DNA from: Roseibacillus ishigakijimensis
Lineage (GTDB): Bacteria; Verrucomicrobiota; Verrucomicrobiia; Verrucomicrobiales; Akkermansiaceae
DNA length: 57,610 nt
Assembly (NCBI RefSeq): GCF_016595415.1
Contig: NZ_JAENIO010000027.1
Location: 1-57,610 of the forward strand
Direction of reading: 5' to 3'
The first letter of the stretch is position 1. Each line of letters starts with the position of its first letter. A program made the position numbers and the translations under genes. Below are positions 50,478 through 57,610 of the stretch, piece after piece. The notes under the pieces were generated by a model. That model had not been told where the DNA came from. It saw nothing but the letters and a program-made list of their open reading frames with translations, and searched no databases.

Positions 50478-52007
50478 ATGAAATCCCAAGGAATTTGCTA
50501 TCTCGTCGGCGCCGGCCCCGGTGACATCGGCCTCATCACCGTCAAGGGCCGCGAATGCGTGGAATCCTGCGACGTGCTCGTCTACGACGCGCTCAGCAGC
50601 CCGGAGCTACTGACCTGGACCAAGCCCGGCTGCGAAAAAATCTACGCCGGCAAGCGAGCCAAAAATCACGCCATTCCCCAGGAGGGCATCAACGCCCTCA
50701 TCGTCGAGAAGACCTTGGCGGGCAAAACCGTCTGCCGGCTCAAAGGCGGCGATCCCATGATTTTCGGGCGGGGAGGCGAAGAAGCAGCCGAACTCGCCGC
50801 CGCTGGCGTGCCCTTCGAGATCGTTCCCGGGATTTCCTCCACCATCGGCGGACCCGCCTACGCTGGCATCCCGGTGACCCACCGCGATCACTGCTCCCAG
50901 CTCACTCTGTTTACCGGCCACGAGGACCCCACCAAGGAGGAGACCTCGCTGGACTACGCCCACCTCGCCAAGACCCCCGGCACCAAGGTCTTTGTCATGG
51001 GCATCTCCCGCTTGCGCGAAATCACCGCCCAATTCGTGGCCCACGGAGCCGCTCCCGATACCCCCATCGCCTTGACCCGCTGGGCCACCACGGGCAAACA
51101 CCGCACCATCACCGGCACCCTGGTCGACATCGCCGACACCGCTGAGCGCGTGAACTTCCAGTCCCCAGCAGTGGCCGTCATCGGTGACGTGGTCAAAGAG
51201 CGCGAGCGCATCAACTGGTTCGAAAGCAAGCCCCTCTTTGGCAAAAAAGTCGTAGTCACCCGCACCCGCGAGCAAGCGGGCAAGCTTTCCAAGGAATTGC
51301 ACCAACGCGGGGCCGAGGTCCTTGAGCTCCCCACCATCCGCATCGAGGATCCCGATGACACCCGGGGCTTTGCCGAAGCAGTGCGCGATGCCCACACTTA
51401 CGATTGGCTCGTCTTCACCAGCCCCAATGGAGTGGAGCGCTTTTTCGAAGGATTCTACGCCATCTATCAAGACGCCCGCAGCCTGGGAGGGCCAAAGATC
51501 GCGGCCATTGGCCCGGCCACCGTGGCCAAGGTCAAAGAGTACCGCTTCACCGTGGACCTGGTGCCCGAGAAGCACGTCGCGGAGGGCCTCCTGGAAGCCT
51601 TCAAAAACGAGTTTGTCGACAGCCTCACTGTCCTTTGGGTGAAAGCCGACGAGACCCGCATGGTCATCGCCGACGGGCTCAATGCCCTCAACGCCATTGT
51701 GGACATTTGCGTGGCCTACAAGACCGTGCCCGAAAGCGACGACCCCACCGGGGCCCGCGCCCTCCTCGCGGATGAAGGCGCGGACTACATTACCTTCACC
51801 AGCGGAAGCACGGCCCAGCACTTCTTCGCCTTGGGCATCGATCTACCTCCCCATTGCCGGCTCGCATCCATCGGCCCCATCACCACCCAAGTCCTCACCT
51901 CCCTCGGCCATCCCCCTCACTTGGAAGCGAAAAGCCACGACATTCCCGGTTTGGTGGCCGCCATTGAGGAGGATGCCCAAAGCCAACAAGAAACGGCGGC
52001 CTCCTGA
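50478..52007 (+). CDS. cobA-hemD: Fused uroporphyrinogen-III C-methyltransferase and uroporphyrinogen-III synthase
   Basis: A 509-residue bifunctional protein. Residues 1-245 are SUMT/CobA: YLVGAGPGDIGLITVKG, DALSSPELL, RLKGGDPMIFGRGGEEA and GIPVTHRD. These methylate uroporphyrinogen III towards sirohaem and cobalamin. From about residue 253 (FGKKVVVTRTREQAGKLSKEL) a HemD domain follows, with FTSPNGVERFF, IAAIGPATVAKV and a final FTSGSTAQHFF; it closes hydroxymethylbilane to uroporphyrinogen III. Together with hemC this supplies the first common tetrapyrroles. The fusion also occurs in some Gram-positive and other bacteria. Confidence 0.95.
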   Translation: MKSQGICYLVGAGPGDIGLITVKGRECVESCDVLVYDALSSPELLTWTKPGCEKIYAGKRAKNHAIPQEGINALIVEKTLAGKTVCRLKGGDPMIFGRGGEEAAELAAAGVPFEIVPGISSTIGGPAYAGIPVTHRDHCSQLTLFTGHEDPTKEETSLDYAHLAKTPGTKVFVMGISRLREITAQFVAHGAAPDTPIALTRWATTGKHRTITGTLVDIADTAERVNFQSPAVAVIGDVVKERERINWFESKPLFGKKVVVTRTREQAGKLSKELHQRGAEVLELPTIRIEDPDDTRGFAEAVRDAHTYDWLVFTSPNGVERFFEGFYAIYQDARSLGGPKIAAIGPATVAKVKEYRFTVDLVPEKHVAEGLLEAFKNEFVDSLTVLWVKADETRMVIADGLNALNAIVDICVAYKTVPESDDPTGARALLADEGADYITFTSGSTAQHFFALGIDLPPHCRLASIGPITTQVLTSLGHPPHLEAKSHDIPGLVAAIEEDAQSQQETAAS

Positions 52008-52075
52008 CCTCACCCGGGGTGAGGCCGAGATTTCGCAGACGAAACGGCCTGCCCCGCAACGTTCCCTCCCAGCCC

Positions 52076-54364
52076 ATGGCAAAAAAGAAAGCAAACCGCC
52101 GCCGCCCGGCCAAAAAGAAGGCCACCCGCCAGCCCGCCAGTCCGGGATTCTTCGGCTGGCTCTTTTTCTGGCCCTACCATCTGCTCGCCCGCCTGGTCGC
52201 CAGCTGGCCAGCCGCCATTCGTTGGCCAGTCAAGCTGGGGGCCTTCGGAGCCGCCATGGGCTTTGTTTGCGCCCTCGTGATGGCGCTTTTCTACGCCGTG
52301 CGCGCCCTCCCCTACGACCTCGCCGAGGTGCGGGAGATGCCCGAACGCACCACCGTGCTGGACCGCAATGGCCGCGAAATCGCCCGCCTTCACGGCGAAA
52401 ACCGCACCATCGTGCCCCTGAGCGAGATTTCCCCGCACTTTGAAAACGCCCTCCTCGCCCGCGAGGACAGCCGCTTCCGCCGCCACCCCGGGGTCGACCC
52501 CTTCGGCATCGCCCGCTCCATTCTAGAGAACATCAAACGCCGACGCTTTGCCCAAGGCAGCTCGACCTTGACCATGCAATTGGCGCGCAACACCTTCAAC
52601 CTGCAAAACGGCACCCTGCTGCGCCTGAAGACCCCCGGGGCCCTCGTCGAGTTGGACCGAAAATTCCTCGAAATCGCAGTCTCCTTCCGCATCGAAGCTC
52701 GCTACAGCAAAGACGAAATTCTGGAAGCCTACGTCAACCGCATCTTCTGGGGCCACTCCTACCGTGGCATCGAGGCCGCCGCCCAAAATTACTTCGGCAA
52801 ACCCGCCGCCGACCTCACCCTCTCGGAGTGTGCGCTCTTGGCCGGCATCATTCGCGGTCCGAATTCCTTCACTCCCCACCGCTATCCCGAGCGGGCCAAG
52901 CGCGAGCGCGACACCACCCTGGATTCCATGGTGCGGGAGAACTTCCTCTCTCCCCAGGAGGCTGAAAAAGCCAAACAGGAACCGCTGCGCATCAAGGAAA
53001 CCCCACAAGTCAAGACCGGCTGGTCACTCAACATCATCCAACGGGAGTTGAATGAAATCCTCGCCCGCAAGAACATCAAGCAAGGCGGGCTCACCATCAC
53101 CACTACCTTGGATGCCTCGTTGCAAAGCATCGCCGAAGATGCGGTGGAAGAACAACTGCGCACCATTGAGAGCCGGGCTGGCTACCCCCACCGCTCGCGG
53201 GCCAGCTGGCAGCGCAACCCCGGCACCACCCCGGACTACCTGCAAGCCGCCGTAGTCATTCTCGACACCAAAACCGGCGCGGTGCGGACGGTGGTGGGTG
53301 GTCGCGACGTTTCAGAGTCCGCCTACGATCGCGCCCAATGGTCGCAGCGCTCGGCGGGCTCACTCTTCAAGCCCTTCGTCTACCTCGCAGCCTACGAGAA
53401 AGGAATGCTTCCCGAAACCTGGGTGGCCGATACCCCCCTGCGGGCGGGAGAAGTAAAAAATGCCGCCGCCGGATGGCCGGCCAATGCCGATGGCAAATAC
53501 TACGAGCGCATCCGCAGTGGCGACGGGCTCATCCTCTCCCGCAATGCCTCCACCATCCGGGTGGGCGATTTCGCGGGCATGGAGGAAGTGGTCGACACCG
53601 CCCGGGCTGCGGGCCTGCTGCGAAAAGCCGACGAGGATCCTTCCCTCTACTTGGGCAATTTTCCCGCTTCGCCCTGGGAACTGGCCACCGCCTACACCAC
53701 CTTTCCCAATGGTGGCTCGCGGGTGGTCCCCTACCTCATTGACCGCATCCAGGACGACGAAGGCAAGGTTCTCTACCAATCCAGCAGCCTGAAAGCCCCC
53801 GTGGCCCGCCCCGAGACCGCCGGACTGGTCAACAATCTTCTCCGCGAAGTGACCGCCTCCGGCACGGCCCGCTCTCTGCGCAGTGTCTACGGCTTCTCCG
53901 CTCCGGCGGCGGGAAAAACCGGCACCACCAATGACTATCACGATGCCTGGTATGCCGGCTACACCAGCTCCTTGACCGCCTGCGTCTGGGTCGGCCTGGA
54001 TTCCCCCAAGACCATTGTCGACAGCGGCTACGGAGGCTCCCTAGCCCTGCCCATCTGGGCTGATATCTTTCGCAAGGCAGCCTCCCTACGCGAGATCGAT
54101 GGCAGCTCCCGCTACCCCGCGAACAGTCTCGATCCGGAGCTGGAATACGAGCGCGTGCGCCTCTGCCGCCACTCCGGCAAACGCGTGACCCCGGGTTGCG
54201 AAGCTGCGGGCACCGCCTACCAGGACCTCGTGCCCCGCGCTCTCGTGCCTGCCCACAATGACTTCTGCACCGTGCATCCTCTTCGAGCCCTGCCCGTGCC
54301 CTCGCAATCGGCCCCGCCCCGTCGGCAGCAGCAACAGCCCCTCCGCGCCCTCCCCGTGGAGTGA
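52076..54364 (+). CDS. Class A penicillin-binding protein (glycosyltransferase/transpeptidase)
   Basis: A bifunctional peptidoglycan synthase of 762 residues. A Lys/Arg-rich cytoplasmic start (KKKANRRRPAKKKA) is followed by a membrane anchor (LGAFGAAMGFVCALVMALFYAV). The GT51 domain has catalytic Glu130 in LLAREDSRFRRHPGVD, QGSSTLTMQLARN and the family AYVNRIFWGHSYRGIEAAAQNYFGK. The transpeptidase domain has SLFK with the acyl-enzyme Ser429 and KTGTTNDYHDAW. The C-terminus is a short Pro/Gln-rich tail. The ATG at 52076 is chosen; the upstream in-frame extension to 52019 is unconserved. It closely follows the tetrapyrrole genes but is unlikely to be functionally tied to them. Confidence 0.94.
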   Translation: MAKKKANRRRPAKKKATRQPASPGFFGWLFFWPYHLLARLVASWPAAIRWPVKLGAFGAAMGFVCALVMALFYAVRALPYDLAEVREMPERTTVLDRNGREIARLHGENRTIVPLSEISPHFENALLAREDSRFRRHPGVDPFGIARSILENIKRRRFAQGSSTLTMQLARNTFNLQNGTLLRLKTPGALVELDRKFLEIAVSFRIEARYSKDEILEAYVNRIFWGHSYRGIEAAAQNYFGKPAADLTLSECALLAGIIRGPNSFTPHRYPERAKRERDTTLDSMVRENFLSPQEAEKAKQEPLRIKETPQVKTGWSLNIIQRELNEILARKNIKQGGLTITTTLDASLQSIAEDAVEEQLRTIESRAGYPHRSRASWQRNPGTTPDYLQAAVVILDTKTGAVRTVVGGRDVSESAYDRAQWSQRSAGSLFKPFVYLAAYEKGMLPETWVADTPLRAGEVKNAAAGWPANADGKYYERIRSGDGLILSRNASTIRVGDFAGMEEVVDTARAAGLLRKADEDPSLYLGNFPASPWELATAYTTFPNGGSRVVPYLIDRIQDDEGKVLYQSSSLKAPVARPETAGLVNNLLREVTASGTARSLRSVYGFSAPAAGKTGTTNDYHDAWYAGYTSSLTACVWVGLDSPKTIVDSGYGGSLALPIWADIFRKAASLREIDGSSRYPANSLDPELEYERVRLCRHSGKRVTPGCEAAGTAYQDLVPRALVPAHNDFCTVHPLRALPVPSQSAPPRRQQQQPLRALPVE

Positions 54365-54373
54365 CCTCACTTT

Positions 54374-55222
54374 TTAGCGGAAGAGAAGCACGGGAATGTG
54401 GCACTCGCGCACCAGGGCCGTGGTCGTGCTCCCGATGACGAAACGCCGGATGCGGGAATGCCCGTAGGCCCCCATCACCAGCAGGTCGGCCTGGCGATCC
54501 TCGGCCTCGCGAATGATCATTTTGTCGGGATCCCCTTCCAGTAAATCCGCCTGCACCTCGAAGCCCGCTCCCCGCAGCGCGGTGGCGGCCTTTTCCAGCT
54601 CCCGCTCCAGCTCACCGCCGGGCTTGCCGACCGCCACCAAATGAGCCTGCAGCCCCTTGAGCAAGGGATTGGAGGCCGCATAATGGACCGCCTTCAGCGC
54701 GCTATCGCCGCCATCAAAGGCCAGCAAAAAGGAAGTGATGGGATTGAAAGCACGCGCGGCCACCAGCACCGGAATCTCGGTCGCCCGCACCACGCGCTCA
54801 AGGTTGCTACCGAGATGACCCTTGGAAAAATTCGCGTGTTCCCCGCGTTTGCCGATCACGACCACTTCCGCGTCGCCCTCGAACTCGTCCACGGTATCAA
54901 CGAGCGCTCCATGGCGTTGCAGGGTTTCCACCTGGCTCACCCCCAGTTCGCGCAATTGTTTGGCCGCATCTTCCAAAATGGCCTTTCCACGCAGACGGGC
55001 CACCCGGGCATGGGATTCCTCATGGCGCACCAATTCCTCCATCAGCTCCGCCCCGGCATCAAAGCCCAGGCTCCCGGTCAAATCCGTGGGCAAGGTCTCC
55101 TCCCGTTCGAGGACGTGCAGCACACGGACCAAGGACTCGTCACGCCGGGCCGCCCAGGCCGCGTGTTCGTAGATGCTGGGCGCGTAGAGAGAACCGTCAG
55201 TGCAGGCGAGAATGGGTTTCAT
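54374..55222 (-). CDS. Tandem universal stress protein
   Basis: A 282-residue protein made of two UspA domains. The first begins KPILACTDGSLYAPSI and has GKRGEHANFSKGHLGSNLERVVR. The second begins ITSFLLAFDGGDSALKAV and ends with the ATP-binding GAYGHSRIRRFVIGSTTTALVREC. The second domain has the full G-2x-G-9x-GS/T nucleotide motif. It lies 36 nt downstream of the SulP transporter on the same strand, a common pairing in which the Usp may modulate the transporter. TTGACT begins 40 nt before its ATG. Convergent with the PBP gene, with 9 nt between the stops. Confidence 0.93.
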   Translation of the reverse strand: MKPILACTDGSLYAPSIYEHAAWAARRDESLVRVLHVLEREETLPTDLTGSLGFDAGAELMEELVRHEESHARVARLRGKAILEDAAKQLRELGVSQVETLQRHGALVDTVDEFEGDAEVVVIGKRGEHANFSKGHLGSNLERVVRATEIPVLVAARAFNPITSFLLAFDGGDSALKAVHYAASNPLLKGLQAHLVAVGKPGGELERELEKAATALRGAGFEVQADLLEGDPDKMIIREAEDRQADLLVMGAYGHSRIRRFVIGSTTTALVRECHIPVLLFR

Positions 55223-55258
55223 AACAAAAAAGATAGCGGATTTTCGGGAGAAAAAAAG

Positions 55259-56752
55259 TCAATGCGCACCCGGCTCACCGGTCGCTCCCTCTTTATCGTG
55301 CGTGCCCAGTTTGCCCACGATGGTGGCACTGGCTTCGTTCATCCCCAGGACCTCCACCTCAGTGCCTTCGCGGCGGAACTTGAAGACCACTTTATCGAGC
55401 ACACCCACCGAGGTGAGGTCCCAGAAGTGGGCCTCGGAAACGTCGATGACGACTTTGGAGACCACTTCCTTGAAATCGAAAAATTCATAGAACTTGTCCG
55501 AAGAGGCAAAGAAGAGCTGCCCCGAGACGCGGTAGGTGCGGCACTCCTTCGCTTCGTCCAGCTCGCTTGCCACCGCAATGAGCTGGGCCACCTTGCGGGC
55601 AAAGAAAACCGCACTGAGCAGCACGCCCACGCCCACCCCGATGGCGAGGTTGTGGGTGGCAATGACCACCACCACGGTGGACAGCATCACGATACTGGTG
55701 GTGGGCGGATGCACGAAGAGGTTCTTGAAGGACGCCCAGTTGAAGGTGCCGATGGAGACCATGATCATGACCGCGACGAGGGCCGGCATGGGAATCTTGG
55801 CCACCAAATCATTGAGCGCGATGCAGAGAATAATGAGCACGAATCCCGCAATGAAAGTAGAGAGCCGGGTGCGGCCACCCGATTTGACGTTGATCACGGA
55901 CTGCCCAATCATCGCGCAGCCAGCCATGCCGCCGAAGAAACCGGTCACGAAGTTGGCAATCCCCTGCCCTCGGGCTTCCCGATTCTTATCCGAAGCAGTA
56001 TCGGTCAATTCATCCACAATTTGCGCGGTCATGAAGGACTCCAGCAGCCCCACCGCCACCAGACTCAGGGAAACCGGCAGAATGATTTTCATCAGGTCCA
56101 GATTCCAGGCCACCTCCGGCAAGCCAAAGGAAGGAAGTGCTTTGGGCAATTCCCCCAAATCACCCACCGTGCGCACCTGCAAGCCCATGAAGTGACTCAC
56201 CAGAGTCAAAATGATGATGGCGATGAGCGGCGAGGGCACGGCTTTGGTCACCAACGGAAGCAAATAGATGATGGCCAATCCCGCCCCTACGAGCAGGTAG
56301 CTGACCCAGGTCACCTTATCCACCGAGAGGTCCAGCTCCGGCATTTGGGCCAAAAAGATGACAATGGCCAAGGCATTGACGAAACCCGTCATCACCGATT
56401 TCGAAACGAAGCGCATCAACCCACCCACCTTGAGATAACCGAGGATAAACTGCAGCACCCCGGTCAGAATGGTGGCCGCAAAAAGATACTCCACCCCATG
56501 CTCTTGCACGAGGTGTTTCATGAGCAGGGCCATCGCCCCGGTGGCAGCGGAAATCATGGCTGGCCGTCCTCCCACGAAAGCGACAATGACCGCGATGATG
56601 AAGGAGGCATAAAGGCCCACCTTGGGATCCACTCCGGCCAAGATGGAAAAAGCGATGGCCTCCGGAATCAGAGCGAGTGCCACCACGAGCCCCGCGAGCA
56701 CATCGGCCCGCACATTGGAAAACCACTCTTCTTGAATCGAACTTTTAGTCAC
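55259..56752 (-). CDS. SulP-family anion permease with STAS domain
   Basis: A 497-residue inner-membrane transporter with about 10-12 hydrophobic segments between residues ~15 and 395 and a cytoplasmic STAS domain at the C-terminus ([33 protein letters not shown]). SulP signatures [28 protein letters not shown] and [16 protein letters not shown] are clear. The family carries sulfate, bicarbonate or dicarboxylates; the substrate is not decidable here, and no carbonic anhydrase or sulfate-assimilation gene is adjacent. The start is GTG at 56752. It heads a two-gene run with the universal stress protein. Confidence 0.93.
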   Translation of the reverse strand: MTKSSIQEEWFSNVRADVLAGLVVALALIPEAIAFSILAGVDPKVGLYASFIIAVIVAFVGGRPAMISAATGAMALLMKHLVQEHGVEYLFAATILTGVLQFILGYLKVGGLMRFVSKSVMTGFVNALAIVIFLAQMPELDLSVDKVTWVSYLLVGAGLAIIYLLPLVTKAVPSPLIAIIILTLVSHFMGLQVRTVGDLGELPKALPSFGLPEVAWNLDLMKIILPVSLSLVAVGLLESFMTAQIVDELTDTASDKNREARGQGIANFVTGFFGGMAGCAMIGQSVINVKSGGRTRLSTFIAGFVLIILCIALNDLVAKIPMPALVAVMIMVSIGTFNWASFKNLFVHPPTTSIVMLSTVVVVIATHNLAIGVGVGVLLSAVFFARKVAQLIAVASELDEAKECRTYRVSGQLFFASSDKFYEFFDFKEVVSKVVIDVSEAHFWDLTSVGVLDKVVFKFRREGTEVEVLGMNEASATIVGKLGTHDKEGATGEPGAH

Positions 56753-56846
56753 AACGCATCACCCGGACCATCCGGAGCCCGCGCCATGCCAGAGATGTCT
56801 CCCCCATGCAAGACCGATCCCCAGCAAGCGACGAGCTCCTTTCTCA

Positions 56847-56893
56847 TTGACAGCTCTTCTGCGGTTCCCCTATTTTATCCTATAAGGTAGGAT
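56847..56893 (+). promoter_or_regulatory. Strong promoter with palindrome at the start site
   Basis: TTGACA (56847-56852), 18-nt spacer, TATTTT (56871-56876), then the perfect palindrome ATCCTA-N5-TAGGAT (56877-56893) directly where transcription should begin. A protein bound there would block initiation, so this looks like a repressor operator for the secreted-protein gene at 56927. Confidence 0.65.
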
Positions 56894-56926
56894 CGTTTAT
56901 TCACCTTCTCTTTCCCCTTCCCTGCC

Positions 56927-57562
56927 ATGAAACCCATCTTCCTCCCAGCCTTTGCGTTCGCCCTTCTTTTTGCCTCCCCATCAGCCGTTGGGCAAGAGGC
57001 AGAAAGGGCCGAAGTCTCCCAGACCGAAAGACGTTTAATCCATCCTTTACTTGTCGCGCCCCTCGACCCGGAAAAACTCCTCCAAGCAGTCGCAGAACAC
57101 GAATCCAACGACCAGAACAACGACCATCTCATGTGGCTGATCCTTCGTGCGGCCATCGAGAAAAGGCAAGATTACCGCCCTCTCCTGGAGGTGAAAAAGC
57201 TCAGAAAAACGCAAAACCTGCGACTCGCCTTGGCCGCCTACCGCTACAACCTTGAGGGCCGGGAGAAAGTTCTCGACCCCATCTTAGCTCAACTTGCCAC
57301 CGAGGAGATAGGAGCTGACACCGACTCGATTGTGATCCTCTCCGTGCTGAACGAGTGGGACCGCAGCGTTCGGGCCTTCCGCAAGCACTTCATCCGCACC
57401 GACGGAACGGGAGGTGAGGCCAAGCGCACCTTCCTTGCCACCCGGGCTTTCTTGTATCCAGAGAAGTATGCGGAAATGAGGGACGCTCTTGAAGCCCCCA
57501 TCAAGTGGCCCCAGCCCCTGATGCCTGCAGGCAAAGAAGAACAGGACAGCCTCGGGAAGTGA
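56927..57562 (+). CDS. Secreted protein of unknown function
   Basis: A 211-residue exported protein with signal peptide IFLPAFAFALLFASPSAVG. The mature part is mostly helical and charged (HLMWLILRAAIEKRQDY, LLEVKKLRKTQNLRLALAAYRYNLEGREKVL), suggesting HEAT-like helical repeats but with no motif I can name. It ends in LGK with no sorting tail. The leader is about 44 nt. Control by a palindrome at its promoter is likely. It is the last gene in the window; 57563-57610 holds nothing recognisable. Confidence 0.7.
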   Translation: MKPIFLPAFAFALLFASPSAVGQEAERAEVSQTERRLIHPLLVAPLDPEKLLQAVAEHESNDQNNDHLMWLILRAAIEKRQDYRPLLEVKKLRKTQNLRLALAAYRYNLEGREKVLDPILAQLATEEIGADTDSIVILSVLNEWDRSVRAFRKHFIRTDGTGGEAKRTFLATRAFLYPEKYAEMRDALEAPIKWPQPLMPAGKEEQDSLGK

Positions 57563-57610
57563 GAACCTTGGGGCTAAAGGGAGGGAAGAGGTCAGGAAGT
57601 AACCTCGACC

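Noticed and set aside
54641-56890. A 749-codon open frame antisense to the stress protein and SulP genes
   Set aside because: Its product is His/Gln/Gly-rich with no domain, and it runs across two well-supported genes and their intergenic gap.

Overview
The window is about 57.6 kb of GC-rich bacterial chromosome, most likely from the Verrucomicrobiota (class Verrucomicrobiia). The evidence is a secreted protein ending in a PEP-CTERM sorting tail, secreted LamG/aspartate-rich repeat proteins, a PA14-domain cytochrome c beside a PQQ-like dehydrogenase, ApaG, RimO and an LptD-type outer-membrane protein (hence a diderm), and runs of TIM-barrel sugar isomerases. No phage, transposase, rRNA or CRISPR array was seen. 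The only tRNA is tRNA-Lys(TTT).

Layout. 1-176: two abutting heptanucleotide tandem repeats in front of a two-domain glycosyltransferase. 1.8-6.7 kb (minus): glycine cleavage operon gcvT-gcvH-gcvP plus a Nudix hydrolase. 6.8-8.6 kb: rhomboid-fold membrane protein, ogt and a short recO. 8.7-12.9 kb: secreted trypsin-like protease, then a PQQ-like dehydrogenase and a PA14 cytochrome c. 13.0-15.2 kb: nicotinamidase coupled to an ADP-ribosylglycohydrolase, then yqgE. 15.3-16.5 kb (minus): Pro/Ala-rich membrane protein, a 24-codon micro-gene and trxA. 16.7-19.3 kb: two membrane-anchored proteins, one of the DUF4340 type. 19.4-24.9 kb: apaG, yfcH, lptD, a nitroreductase and a coiled-coil membrane protein. 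25.0-28.6 kb (minus): three consecutive sugar isomerase/epimerase-like enzymes and an alpha/beta hydrolase. 28.8-35.7 kb: LamG sensor kinase, NarL-type regulator, PEP-CTERM protein and a secreted LamG protein. 35.8-44.4 kb: tRNA-Lys, nadB, two small lipoproteins, a secreted protein of unknown function, vapBC, rimO, a peroxiredoxin, a divergent adh/hxlR pair and a decayed E1-alpha dehydrogenase gene. 44.5-57.6 kb: secreted protein, two histidine kinases with a YiiX-like hydrolase, hemC and cobA-hemD, a class A PBP, a universal stress protein, a SulP transporter and a final secreted protein.

Three themes stand out. (1) At least seven genes carry a -35-like hexamer beginning exactly 35 nt before the A of the start codon, and several more carry one at 34-37 nt, which predicts leaderless or nearly leaderless mRNAs. 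(2) The LamG sensor kinase and the nearby secreted LamG protein share recognisable sequence. An identical 19-nt imperfect palindrome precedes both downstream secreted-protein genes, suggesting a self-contained surface-sensing and surface-protein module. (3) Translational coupling by ATGA overlaps is frequent (ogt/recO, pncA/ARH, kinase/regulator, vapB/vapC, kinase/YiiX).

All assignments come from reading translated motifs. No database search was run.
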